In this document: positions 1 through 7,499 of the stretch, in pieces
How the letters are laid out: each line of letters starts with the position of its first letter
Position numbering within the stretch: the stretch's first letter is position 1
Assembly (NCBI GenBank): GCA_035762175.1
Contig: DASTPP010000371.1
Location: 1 to 32,486 of the forward strand
Length of the DNA: 32,486 nt
Direction: 5' to 3'
Source of the DNA: DASTPP01 sp035762175
Lineage (GTDB): Bacteria; Myxococcota_A; Polyangia; Polyangiales; Polyangiaceae
Made by a program: the position numbers and the translations under genes
The notes under the pieces: generated by a model
What the model was told of the DNA's origin: nothing
Database searches by the model: none
Seen by the model: only the letters and a program-made list of their open reading frames with translations

Positions 1-171
1 TGCGTCCCCCCGGCGGGCGGGTTCTCTGCGGTCGGAGCCGGCAGGCGAGTTCCGGGTGCCCGGAGGGTGGACGCACCCCGACCGAGCAGCGCTCTAGAGC
101 AGGGCGCGCGTGCGGGGGTGCCAAGCGCAAGGCTTTGACAGCCAATTTCGGCTGCTGAAGCGCCGTTTTGG

Positions 172-207
172 GCCCATCGATGGGCGCGCCCCGCTCTAAA
201 GGGGCGC
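172..207. terminator. Tandem palindrome and hairpin
   Basis: A perfect 14-bp palindrome (172-185, GCCCATCGATGGGC) is followed directly by a 7-bp perfect stem, GCGCCCC/GGGGCGC (186-192 with 201-207, 8-nt loop). Two adjoining stems fit the end of a transcript entering from the left of the window. No T-tract follows, so this is a structural guess; a protein-binding site is the alternative. Confidence 0.3.
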
Positions 208-420
208 TCCGGTGGCCCGCCGCGGCGGCGGGGCTCTCGCCCGAACGCCCTCCCGGGCGCGTCGCGCCGCGGCGCGCTTGGGCGGAGTCGCGTCGCGCGT
301 GCGAAGGCGCCCCGGCCGCGATCTCAGCGTCGCCGTGCCGGCGGGGCGTGCGGCGCGGGGCGGCCCTCGCGGCGCGCGGCGCGGGACGGCCGAGCAACGA
401 CGTCCGTCCTCCGACGGTAT

Positions 421-452
421 TTTCGAGAACGTACGAAATATCGAATTTCGAT
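421..452. promoter_or_regulatory. Interleaved TTTCG/CGAAA inverted half-sites
   Basis: Three overlapping inverted repeats share half-sites: TTTCG-N8-CGAAA (421-438), CGAAAT-N5-ATTTCG (434-450) and ATCGAA-T-TTCGAT (440-452). The cluster lies in an AT-rich patch about 230 bp upstream of the sigma-54-type promoter at 684, a common distance for an enhancer-binding-protein site. The repeats are directly seen; the binding role is inferred. Confidence 0.35.
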
Positions 453-683
453 GCCGCTAGAATCGGCCCGTCTCGAGCCGAACGTTTCAGGTGAAACCTA
501 GAAATTCCCCCAGCGGTCGGAAAAAATCTTTGTCCACACGAGCACCTTTTGCAGACATCGCCGCTTCCCACGCGGGGGCTATCGTGCTACCAGTAGACAA
601 TCATCCGCCTGCTCGTCGGGTGTTCCGGGTGACTTAACGTTGCACCCCGGCGCGAGAGGTGCTCGCCCCCCGGCCTTCGGTTT

Positions 684-699
684 TTGGCACTAGCTTTGC
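684..699 (+). promoter_or_regulatory. Sigma-54 (RpoN)-type promoter
   Basis: TTGGCAC (684-690), five bases, then TTGC (696-699) match the -24/-12 sigma-54 consensus, with exactly 12 bases between the GG and GC pairs. Transcription would begin near 711 and read toward the acetolactate decarboxylase at 1112. Sigma-54 promoters need an upstream-bound activator, and the half-site cluster at 421-452 is a possible site. The long leader is the main reason for doubt. Confidence 0.5.
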
Positions 700-1111
700 G
701 GGGGGCTTTGGCAGAACACGAACGTCGGCGATGGCGCAAAAAAGGGCGAACCGTAGACTTATTCTGCTTCCTAACAAGTAGCACAGCATTCCTCAAAGCG
801 GTTCCCGCTCGGGTCGGGTACGGCCGCGGTGCCGGGCCCCCCTCGTGACGAGCCGAGCGGTCGGCGCGCCGTCGCCCGAGCCGTATTCGGCCCGGGCGGG
901 GCCGTGTCGCCACCTCTTGGCCGCGTTTCCCGCGCTCGAAGCCGGCGAAGGCCGGCCCGGGGGGCGGCGCGAGGGGCGTGGCGAGGCAGTGCCTTGCAAA
1001 TCGAAGAAGCGGCCCCGGGCCCGCGCGGGCTCGCTGCGGCCCCGGTCGAACCGACGGGGCGGCGGCCGCGCGGCCGGCCACTCGGCGGAACCCAAACGGA
1101 GGTTAAAAGGT

Positions 1112-2116
1112 ATGGCGATCTATCAACGGCTGTTGGGCGTGCTCGGCGTGTCGGTCCTCTGCGCCACGATCAACTGTGCGGGGGAGGCCGACAACGGCGG
1201 GGCCATCGCCCTCGGCGGCGGTACCGACAACGCGAGCGGCAGCCCCACCGAGGCCCCCACGAGCGACCTGCTCGGCAAGGCGAACAAGATCCGGCAGTTC
1301 GGCACGCTCGACCAGCTCAACCGCGGGGTGTTCGACGGCCCCGCGAGCGCGTCGAGGGCCTCGGGCAGCAACTTCCTCGGCGTGGGCACCTTCAACGCGC
1401 TCGACGGCGAGATGATCGTCCTCGACGGCGTCGTGTACCAATTCACCTCCGACGGCGTGGTGACCACCAACACCTCGAACCTGTTCACGCCCTTCGCCGC
1501 CGTCATCTCGTTCGCCCCCACCAAGTCGTTCACCGCCGGGGCGCTCGGCGGCTTCTCGGCGCTCCAGGGCTTCCTCACGGCCTCGCTGCCCAACCAGAAC
1601 ATGGGCTACGCGATCAAGATCCACGGCACCTTCTCGACGATGCGCACGCGCTCGCCGCGGCGGCAGACGGCCCCGTACCCGACGCTCGCGCAGGCGGTGC
1701 AGACGCAGGTGACTTTCGACTACCCGAACGTCACCGGCACCATGGTCGGCTTCCGGCTGCCCTCGTATTTCGGCACCGTGAACGCGACGGGCTACCACTT
1801 CCACTTCATTTCCGACGACCGCACCAAGGCCGGTCACGTCCTCGACGTCTCGACCGACTCGGTCACCGTGGAGGCGCAGACGGTCACCGAGCTCGATCTC
1901 GCGATTCAGAACGAAGAGTTAGAGCCGGGGCGCGGGCCCGCGCCGGGGCGGCCCCGGCGCGAAGGCGAGCGCGCCGCCCGGGCGCGGGGCCCGCGGCTTC
2001 GCGGCGCGCCGCACGGTCGCTTCGGACGCGTTCGGCCCGCTGAGTTGCGGGCGCTACTGCCCCTCAGCCTCCTGGCTCGACGAAGGGGCGCGGTTCACAG
2101 CCCAATCAGGCTGTGA
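1112..2116 (+). CDS. budA: Exported alpha-acetolactate decarboxylase
   Basis: Alpha-acetolactate decarboxylase converts acetolactate to acetoin. The family core is clear: GTFNALDGEMIVLDG (residues 92-106) and HFHFISDDRTKAGHVLD (229-245), giving the zinc ligands H229, H231 and H242. The start at 1112 follows GGAGG at 1097-1101. Residues 1-22 form a signal peptide ending in Cys22, so this looks like a lipoprotein; exported family members are known in Gram-positives, but a lipid anchor is unusual. The enzyme should end near residue 270 (about base 1921). The last 64 residues are Arg/Pro-rich and run into an inverted repeat, which suggests the original stop was lost by a small indel or an insertion; a TAG lies one frame off at 1913-1915. 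The enzyme core looks intact. Confidence 0.85.
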   Translation: MAIYQRLLGVLGVSVLCATINCAGEADNGGAIALGGGTDNASGSPTEAPTSDLLGKANKIRQFGTLDQLNRGVFDGPASASRASGSNFLGVGTFNALDGEMIVLDGVVYQFTSDGVVTTNTSNLFTPFAAVISFAPTKSFTAGALGGFSALQGFLTASLPNQNMGYAIKIHGTFSTMRTRSPRRQTAPYPTLAQAVQTQVTFDYPNVTGTMVGFRLPSYFGTVNATGYHFHFISDDRTKAGHVLDVSTDSVTVEAQTVTELDLAIQNEELEPGRGPAPGRPRREGERAARARGPRLRGAPHGRFGRVRPAELRALLPLSLLARRRGAVHSPIRL

Positions 2117-2157
2117 TCAGCCTGGCAGAGGTGAGCAAGCTGGCTGAGGGGCAGTAG
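2054..2157. repeat. 104-bp nested inverted repeat
   Basis: A perfect 16-bp inverted repeat, CTACTGCCCCTCAGCC (2054-2069) and its complement (2142-2157), encloses 72 bases that contain a second perfect stem, CAGGCT/AGCCTG (2107-2112 with 2119-2124). The stop codon now used by the decarboxylase (2114-2116) lies in the inner loop. It adjoins a transposase remnant, so it may be a mobile-element end, a MITE or a strong terminator. Confidence 0.55.
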
Positions 2158-2162
2158 GCTCG

Positions 2163-2657
2163 CCGGCGGCGCTCGAGGCGGCCCTGCGCGAGCGCGTGCT
2201 GCCCGCCTTGTCCGCGCAGGCCGTGGCCGCACGGAGCCGAGAGAGCGCCCGGCGCCGGGCGCTCACCGACCAGGCAAGGCGGCGAATGGCACCGCTTTCG
2301 GACGAGGCCACCCGCCCCCTGATGGGGCTGAGTGAGGCGGCCGTCGCCCACCTGCTCGAGCAAGGCTCGCAGTGGGTCGCGCGGTACGTGCGGGCGAGCT
2401 CGTGCGTCGAGGGGCGAAACGGGCAGCTGTCGCTGCGCCATCACGGCCTTCCCACCTTGGGCGAGGCGAAGCTCGCGGCGCGGACGGTGATGCACGACGT
2501 CTGGTCGCGGCGTGACGGCGGCACGACGGCAGCCGAGCGCCTCTTCGAACAGAAGCCACGCGACCCGTTCGAAGAGGCGCTCGATGTCTTGCCGGATCTC
2601 CCTTGGCCGGCGCAGAAGCGCCCGCGCCTCGCCCCCCCTGTGCTCTTACGGGACTGA
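2163..2657 (+). pseudogene. DUF6399-type transposase, C-terminal remnant
   Basis: The frame encodes about 164 residues resembling the C-terminal part of DUF6399-domain transposase-like proteins: SSCVEGRNGQLSLRHHG near the middle, then TAAERLFEQKPRDPFE. Family members are several hundred residues long, so the N-terminal catalytic part is missing. The frame is open only from 2148, just inside the 104-bp inverted repeat. A GTG at 2196 could start translation, but no ribosome site or complete domain is present. The family name is from memory of its motifs. Confidence 0.6.
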
Positions 2658-2723
2658 ATCAAGGCGGCGGACGGCATGACGCTGGCGGCCTCGAGTTGCA
2701 GGATCGCGCCGCATAAACCCAGC

Positions 2724-3380
2724 TCAACACGCTCTGAGGTGAGCCTCGCGAGAAAGCGAGAACGGGCGGAAGATGAGGCGCACGAGCGATTCTACGGCGA
2801 GCAACGCCCCCGAACCGCCATTCTCCGAGGTCATGAGCGCATCGCTCCGTGCTTCCGCTCGAAGCGCGTCCACCATTTCACCGGAGTGGCTCACGTCGGC
2901 GGCGAGGTGCAGCTCCACATAGCGGCTGGACCTCGAATCCAAAGAGGAAGCCGCTTCCGCGACCCAAGGCATGAATCGCACGGAAGCGCTCTCGACCCCG
3001 GCTACGACGAGGAGGGCATCGAGCCGATTCGCCGTCAACGAGGTGATCTTGCGCAGGATCGGATCGAGCTCCGCGCTCGGGCCGCCCGCGAAGCGCTCGA
3101 CGAGGGGCCCGACGAACTCTCGCAGCATCCGCGGGTGATCCTCCCCCACCTCGGTGAGCAGGTTGGTTCGACATATCTCCCTGGCGAGGGGGCTCTGGGC
3201 GCCGTTCCAGGCCGTGGCCAGCCAGACCACGAAGTTGGGTGCGAATGCGTCGGCGTACGTCCGCAGCACCTCGACGGATGCCCCCGGGGTGTAAGACCTG
3301 GCGCCCGGAGCGAGCCCGCTGATGCGTTCCCCGAAGCGTACGATCAAGGCCTCGAGATCGTCTGCGCTCGGGGCGTTCAT
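2724..3380 (-). CDS. Haem-oxygenase-like diiron protein
   Basis: This 218-residue all-helical protein resembles the iron-containing redox enzyme (Haem_oxygenas_2/HDO) superfamily, whose members cut C-C or oxidise C-N bonds with a transient diiron site. Candidate iron ligands follow the family spacing: E77 and H82 in LTEVGEDHP, then E156, H158, D162 and H165 in VELHLAADVSH. There is no signal peptide, so it should be cytoplasmic. Its ATG overlaps the stop of the upstream amidohydrolase by four bases (ATGA), so the two are translationally coupled. It is the last gene of a three-gene operon. The substrate is unknown, but the neighbours suggest a ring-opening or decarboxylation route for an aromatic or amino-acid-derived compound. 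Confidence 0.7.
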   Translation of the reverse strand: MNAPSADDLEALIVRFGERISGLAPGARSYTPGASVEVLRTYADAFAPNFVVWLATAWNGAQSPLAREICRTNLLTEVGEDHPRMLREFVGPLVERFAGGPSAELDPILRKITSLTANRLDALLVVAGVESASVRFMPWVAEAASSLDSRSSRYVELHLAADVSHSGEMVDALRAEARSDALMTSENGGSGALLAVESLVRLIFRPFSLSREAHLRAC

Positions 3381-4543
3381 TGGGCCGCCTCCGTGGTCCA
3401 GCTGAACCCGAAAAGGCGCGCGGCGTTGTCGCAGACCATTTTCTTCTGGTCCGACAGCGGAACTCCGTCGAAAAACTTTCGGAGGAACTCGCGCGACTTT
3501 GGCCAGGTGGACTCGGAATGGGGGTAATCGTTCCCCCAGAGCATGTTGTCTGCGCTGATGATGTCCCTGAGCTGAACGCCGACCTCGTCTTCCTGAAAGG
3601 TGGCGAACAGGTTCCGCCGCCAGTAATCGCTCGGAAGCATCTTCTCCTTTGATTGGAACCCGCGGTACGCCGGGCGTTCTTTGTACGTGAAATCCATCTG
3701 CTTCAGCCAATGCGGCGCCCAGGAGATCTCGTGTTCCACGGACCCGGCGCGCAGCCGCGGATACCGCTCGAAAACGCCCGCGAAGATCATGTCGGCGAGG
3801 GCGTAGCGGACCCAGTAGTCTTGCGTCGCGCGCAACCCGGCCGGCGTGAACGTATCGAAGTCCAGGCCCACGTCGCAGGGCACGCCGGCACGTTGGGTCA
3901 AGAAATGGAGCACGAGCGGAAGGTCGACGTCCTGAGCTGTCGCCCAGAGCGGCTCGTAGTCGGGGGAGCGGTACGGCCGGGTCGGAATGGGGGCGACGGG
4001 AATGAACACCCCCGCCAGGCCGAGATCTGCGCAGCGGCGGAGCTCGAGGCAAGCTTCCTCGATGTTGTCCACGTTGAGCATCCCGATGCCGCGCAGGCGG
4101 CCAGGATACGGGCGGCAAAAGTCTGCGATCCAGCCGTTGTAAGCGTGACAGATCGCAGAGAGCAGCTCGGAGTCGTTAATGTGGTACCAGAACAGCCCCT
4201 GGCTGGGCTGAACGGTCGCCCCCCACACGCCATCTTGCGTGAGATCTTCGATCATGGCATGCGGATCGTAGGCGCCCTTGCGGACGCCGGCCCAGCCGCC
4301 GATGAAGTTGAGCTTTTCAGGGTCTTCGAACCGCTGCCCGGCCTCGATCACCCCCGCCACCTTCATCACCTGGAGATCCCCGAGAAACCAGGCGTCGAAG
4401 ACCTGACCGGCGGCGTCTTGATGACGCTTCATTCGAGGGGCGCGGTCTGCGAACTTGGCCGGCATTCGCGGCGCGTAGAGGTCCGGAGGTTCGACGATGT
4501 GGGTGTCTGCCGAGATGATTCTTCCGACTTCGCTGCCTGCCAT
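3377..4543 (-). CDS. Amidohydrolase-2 family metal enzyme (second in operon)
   Basis: A 388-residue TIM-barrel protein of the amidohydrolase-2 family, which includes ACMSD-type decarboxylases and hydrolases. Visible metal-site elements are D13/H15 in ADTHIVEP, H213 in LVLHF, H271 in VEHEISW and D339/H342 in GNDYPH. The start at 4543 is supported by GGAGGT four bases upstream; the longer frame would run back over the previous gene. It shares AYNxWxxDFC with the gene before it, so the two are paralogues of one subfamily. It lies 55 bp after that gene and overlaps the diiron protein by four bases. No signal peptide, so cytoplasmic. The substrate cannot be read from sequence. Confidence 0.8.
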   Translation of the reverse strand: MAGSEVGRIISADTHIVEPPDLYAPRMPAKFADRAPRMKRHQDAAGQVFDAWFLGDLQVMKVAGVIEAGQRFEDPEKLNFIGGWAGVRKGAYDPHAMIEDLTQDGVWGATVQPSQGLFWYHINDSELLSAICHAYNGWIADFCRPYPGRLRGIGMLNVDNIEEACLELRRCADLGLAGVFIPVAPIPTRPYRSPDYEPLWATAQDVDLPLVLHFLTQRAGVPCDVGLDFDTFTPAGLRATQDYWVRYALADMIFAGVFERYPRLRAGSVEHEISWAPHWLKQMDFTYKERPAYRGFQSKEKMLPSDYWRRNLFATFQEDEVGVQLRDIISADNMLWGNDYPHSESTWPKSREFLRKFFDGVPLSDQKKMVCDNAARLFGFSWTTEAAQ

Positions 4544-4598
4544 GTAGACCTCCAAGCCTGCTCTGGTAGAGACGGACGTCCGCGGTGTTCGTATTCGG

Positions 4599-5708
4599 TC
4601 AGAGGCAGTAGAAACGCTTGCAGTTGTCGACCAGGAGCTTCCTCTGCGTCGCGGCGGGAAGGTCGGCGTGAAACTGCTCGACAAGCTTCGTGTGGCGAGG
4701 GAATTCGACGTCGAAGTGGGGATAGTCGGACGCCCACATGACGTTGCTCTCGAGGCCGGCTTCGAGCAGCGCGCTCAGCTTCTCGCCTTCCGGCTCTTCG
4801 GTGATGAAGCACTGATCTCGAAAACACTCGAGCGGCTCCCGCCGGAGCTCACGCGTCAGCGATCGCATCGACTCGTAGTGCTCCGTCAACCGCCCCAGCC
4901 AGTACGCGGCCCACCCCGCGCCCGATTCCATGAACGCGACCCGGAGTCGTGGAAAGCGATCCAGCACTCCCCCCATGATCATCTCCATGCAGGCCGCCTG
5001 CTGCTCGAACGGGTGGCAGACGGCGTGAAGGAAGACCGGGTTGTCGGCGTAGCGTTCGTTCCCCAGCATCGTGCGGCTCGTGAAATTCCCGTGCAGCGCG
5101 ACGCCCATGTTCAGTTCTTGCGCCGCGCGCCAGAAAGGGTCGAGCGCCGGGTCGCTGAGCCTTCGCTCCTTGTAGGGATTGGGCCGTATGCAGGCCGCCC
5201 TGAACCCCAGCCGCGCCGTTCGGTGCAGCTCTTTGACGGCCTCCTCGACGCTTTGCAGCGGGATCGTCGCGACGCCGAAGAGCCGGTGGGGGGTGCCCTT
5301 GCAGAAGTCCGACAACCAATTGTTGTATGCCCGGCACGACGCGGCGGCGACCGCAGGATCCTCCAGCTCTCCGACGACGAGCCAGAGACTCGGGTAGAGG
5401 AAGACGGCGTCGATGCCCTCCGTGTCCATGTCTCTGAGCCGAGCCTCCGGATCGCGCCCGCCGGCCATGGTTTTATCCCATGTCCGTATCCAGGTTGACC
5501 GGTCGCCGGCCAGCCCGCGCGGCGAGCACGCGGCAGCGATCAGCATCTTGGGAGGATACCCGCGCAACTGGCCTTCGAAAGCGATGTAGTCGCTCCCGTC
5601 CGGGCCGCGGCGAATCTGGATCATCGTCTCCCGGAACGACGCCTCGGCGTACTCTGTCCAGACGAGCGGAGGCTCAAGCACGTGTCCATCAGCGTCAAGG
5701 ATGCGCAT
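4599..5708 (-). CDS. Amidohydrolase-2 family metal enzyme (first in operon)
   Basis: This 369-residue protein has the amidohydrolase-2 layout: D7/H9 in DADGHVLEP at the N terminus, H206 in VALHGNF, MESGAGW, and WASDYPHFD near the C terminus. The start has an excellent ribosome site, AGGAGGA, six bases before the ATG. It heads an operon with a paralogous amidohydrolase and a diiron protein. The arrangement suggests successive steps on related intermediates, or a heteromeric enzyme. The three genes look less GC-extreme than their neighbours, hinting at transfer. A perfect short palindrome lies 33-47 bases upstream. Function beyond a metal-dependent hydrolase or decarboxylase is unknown. Confidence 0.8.
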   Translation of the reverse strand: MRILDADGHVLEPPLVWTEYAEASFRETMIQIRRGPDGSDYIAFEGQLRGYPPKMLIAAACSPRGLAGDRSTWIRTWDKTMAGGRDPEARLRDMDTEGIDAVFLYPSLWLVVGELEDPAVAAASCRAYNNWLSDFCKGTPHRLFGVATIPLQSVEEAVKELHRTARLGFRAACIRPNPYKERRLSDPALDPFWRAAQELNMGVALHGNFTSRTMLGNERYADNPVFLHAVCHPFEQQAACMEMIMGGVLDRFPRLRVAFMESGAGWAAYWLGRLTEHYESMRSLTRELRREPLECFRDQCFITEEPEGEKLSALLEAGLESNVMWASDYPHFDVEFPRHTKLVEQFHADLPAATQRKLLVDNCKRFYCL

Positions 5709-5740
5709 GGTTCTCCTCCTACTGAGCTTGCCGCGATCAT

Positions 5741-5755
5741 CTCGGAAAATCCGAG
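5741..5755 (-). promoter_or_regulatory. Operator-like palindrome before amidohydrolase operon
   Basis: CTCGGA-AAA-TCCGAG is a perfect 6-bp inverted repeat 33-47 bases upstream of the operon's first ATG. A second, weaker symmetric pair (TCAC...GTGA) occupies 5760-5777. Position and symmetry fit a repressor site over the promoter; a leader hairpin is the alternative. Confidence 0.35.
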
Positions 5756-5979
5756 TCGGCTCACCGGACGGTCAGTGACAGGTCGCAAAGGATAGAGAGG
5801 CCCAAGAAGTGAGGCAAGAGCAAACGAGAGCAAACGTCAGATCGACGAAAAGTGCTGCGCGCCTTCCGGGCGTGAGCAATGAATTTCGGCAATTTTCGAT
5901 ATTTTTCAGCAACGGCGGAAGTCGCGATGGCATAGGCAATCCAACGGGGGCTCGGCCGGGCGCCAGCACGCGTCGGCCT
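5756..5979. other. AT-richer intergenic stretch, no gene
   Basis: The spacer upstream of the amidohydrolase operon has no plausible gene. Around 5880-5915 it is noticeably AT-rich and could hold the operon's promoter on the minus strand, but I cannot assign -35 and -10 boxes with confidence. Confidence 0.3.
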
Positions 5980-6248
5980 GTATCCGTTCACGGTCTGCTG
6001 AACGGATGTGCGGCTTGACGAAGGCGCCCGATCGCGCAGCCCGTCTCCGCCCGTGACCCTCGGCCCTCCGCCCTCCGCGCTCGCCGACGCGCGCCGCGAA
6101 ATTGCAGCGTTGCGCGCGGAGAATGCGGCCCTGCGGGCCGAGTTCGGATTCCTTCGCGAGGCGTGCGGCGCGCATCGAGCCGGTCGGGCGCCCCCCTCGC
6201 TGCTGCCGTCCTGAGCCAAGCCACGGCCGCAAGGCCGTGAACGGATAC
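5980..6248. mobile_element. Miniature element with 14-bp inverted ends, IS66-like remnant
   Basis: GTATCCGTTCACGG (5980-5993) returns as its exact complement at 6235-6248, bounding 269 bp. Each end carries its own hairpin: a 9-bp stem at 5982-6007 and a 7-bp stem with a GCAA loop at 6222-6239. Inside, the + frame from 6008 encodes about 68 residues with a short coiled coil (REIAALRAENAALRAE) like the N-terminal part of IS66-type transposases, and no catalytic domain. I see no flanking target duplication. It is either a MITE moved in trans or a heavily deleted IS. Confidence 0.5.
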
Positions 6249-6308
6249 CTTGCTCAGCCGCTGAAATTCCTAGCCTCTTGGGGGCCGCCAGTTCCCGAAC
6301 TGGCGGCC

Positions 6309-6340
6309 GGGCGCCCGCCGCGCCTCGCGGCGACGGCGCT
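6309..6340. repeat. Dispersed GC-rich repeat, copy 1
   Basis: This 32-bp stretch nearly matches 9664-9695 (two to three differences), with another partial copy at 9638-9663. It lies in a 220-bp spacer (6249-6468) without a gene, just downstream of the minus-strand STAS-like gene. A small intergenic repeat family is the likely explanation. Confidence 0.4.
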
Positions 6341-6468
6341 CAAGCGGCCTGGCGACGCCGGGCCGCGTCCGGTACGCCGTCGACGAGGCGCCCGCCTTCT
6401 GGGGCCGAGAACCTTGCCGCGCGCCTCGGTCGCCCGCTCGCAGGGCTTGACGAACGCGTGCGGCGGGC

Positions 6469-6891
6469 TCACGCCCCGGCCGTCGGGTTCGGACCGCTCG
6501 CGCCCGGCGGGGCCTTGCGGATGCGATTCAGCCAGCCCCGCGCCGAGGAGAGGTCGGTGAACAGTCGCCTCGGCGTGCCCGAGCGCACCATCGAAAGCAC
6601 CAGGTTGGCGAGCATGCGGGTCACCTGCGAGTCGACGACCACCGCGACCGCGGGCGCGTTCATCGCGCCCTCCTCGCTGGCGTAGTACGCGCGGGCGTCG
6701 CGCTCGATGTACTTGACCGCCCGCATGTCGATGAGCACCGGCCGCCGCGCCGTCCCGACGAGCCGCGTCACCAGGCCCACGTTCTGGAGGGCGTCGGCCA
6801 AGGTCTGCGTCGAATCCGGGTCGCCGACGACGTGCACGATCTCTTGGTCATCGACCCGAACGCTGACCGTATTCGTGCGGTGGGTTTCCAT
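6469..6891 (-). CDS. STAS/SpoIIAA-like (DUF7793-type) protein
   Basis: The 140-residue product resembles small cytoplasmic STAS/SpoIIAA-like proteins common in myxobacteria. Diagnostic parts are RPVLIDMRAVKYIERDARAYY in mid-protein and a C-terminal RRLFTDLSSARGWL. Such proteins bind partners or small ligands and carry no catalytic motif. The start at 6891 (METHRT) is chosen because the longer frame adds 30 Arg/Ala-rich residues unlike the family; GTG starts upstream cannot be excluded. The last 15 residues are Pro/Gly-rich. It stands alone, with no operon partner to suggest its pathway. Confidence 0.65.
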   Translation of the reverse strand: METHRTNTVSVRVDDQEIVHVVGDPDSTQTLADALQNVGLVTRLVGTARRPVLIDMRAVKYIERDARAYYASEEGAMNAPAVAVVVDSQVTRMLANLVLSMVRSGTPRRLFTDLSSARGWLNRIRKAPPGASGPNPTAGA

Positions 6892-7117
6892 CGGTGCGTC
6901 GCGGTGCGTGACCGCCCCCGAGTGTGTACGACCGGCTGGCCCGAAAGCTATAGCCATGGTAGCCGGACGGCGCCGAACCATAGCCTAAGCCCTGGGGCGT
7001 CGACACGGCCGAGGTCGCGTCCCGGGGGCAGCCGTCGCCTGCTCGTCGCCGGCCAGGCCTTTCGAACAGTCGTTACAGTGGGGTCGTAACGCCCTCGCTC
7101 CACCTCTAGCGTGAGCT

Positions 7118-7284
7118 GCGCGCGGTCGCTGGCGCCCGACCGATACGGCCGGCCCGCACGCCGCATGCGGTCGCTGGCGCCCGACCGACGCGGTCGGCCC
7201 GCACGCCGCATGCGGTCGCCGGCGCCCGACCGGCGCGCCCGGCCCGCACGCCGCGCGCGGTCGCCGGCTCCCGACCGGCATGCC
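7118..7284. repeat. 45-bp tandem repeat, about 3.7 copies
   Basis: Units begin at 7118, 7163, 7208 and 7253; the core GCGGTCGCTGGCGCCCGACC differs at a few bases per copy. The period is a multiple of three, so frames stay open across it (a 15-residue Arg/Pro-rich repeat), but no start, ribosome site or family supports coding. It lies directly after the stop of a decayed gene at 7302. Confidence 0.7.
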
Positions 7285-7301
7285 GCGCGCGGGCGTCAGC
7301 G

Positions 7302-7470
7302 TCAGGGAAGCGCCCGGATGCGGATGGTACGAAAGGCTACGTTGCCGCGGTGCGTCTGCAGGCCGAGGAAGCTCGGCGCGCCGGGCGTGCGTCGATCGCG
7401 ACCTGGATCGCCTTGTCGTAGCCGCGGCGATCGGGGGGCAGAAACCGTACCGCGCCACGCCGGGCGAGGC
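7302..7470 (-). pseudogene. DUF1080-type sugar-binding/hydrolase domain, C-terminal fragment
   Basis: On the minus strand, PSFLGLQTHRGNVAFRTIRI followed by RALP and a TGA at 7302-7304 matches the C-terminal end of DUF1080 (3-keto-disaccharide hydrolase, LamG-like) domains. The preceding strand, RGYDKAIQVAIDARP, continues the domain but in a neighbouring frame; restoring one G near 7382 (CCCGGCG to CCCGGGCG) joins them. Everything upstream is missing and the next gene's 3' end begins at 7500. It is a truncated, frameshifted relic, although one lost G could also be a sequencing error. Confidence 0.55.
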
Positions 7471-7499
7471 GTGAGGCCGGGCCCGCCGCCGCGGGCGGC

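Larger units (their letters stand above)
1..1111. other. Long non-coding leader region
   Basis: No convincing gene is visible in the first 1.1 kb. The open frames at 168-494 and 587-1095 lack family resemblance, a ribosome site and sensible composition. Roughly 400-800 is clearly richer in A/T than the rest of the window, as expected for control DNA. It holds a pair of palindromes (172-207), interleaved TTTCG/CGAAA half-sites (421-452) and a sigma-54-type promoter (684-699), listed separately. The 400 bases between that promoter and the start at 1112 would form an unusually long 5' leader; I see no known riboswitch in it. Confidence 0.5.

Noticed and set aside
829..1111. Extension of the decarboxylase frame upstream to 845
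   Set aside because: The extra residues are Arg/Pro-rich without a signal; 1112 has a ribosome site and a proper signal peptide.
4544..4684. Longer start for the second amidohydrolase
   Set aside because: It would overlap the first amidohydrolase by 86 bases, while the ATG at 4543 has a strong ribosome site and starts at the conserved domain edge.
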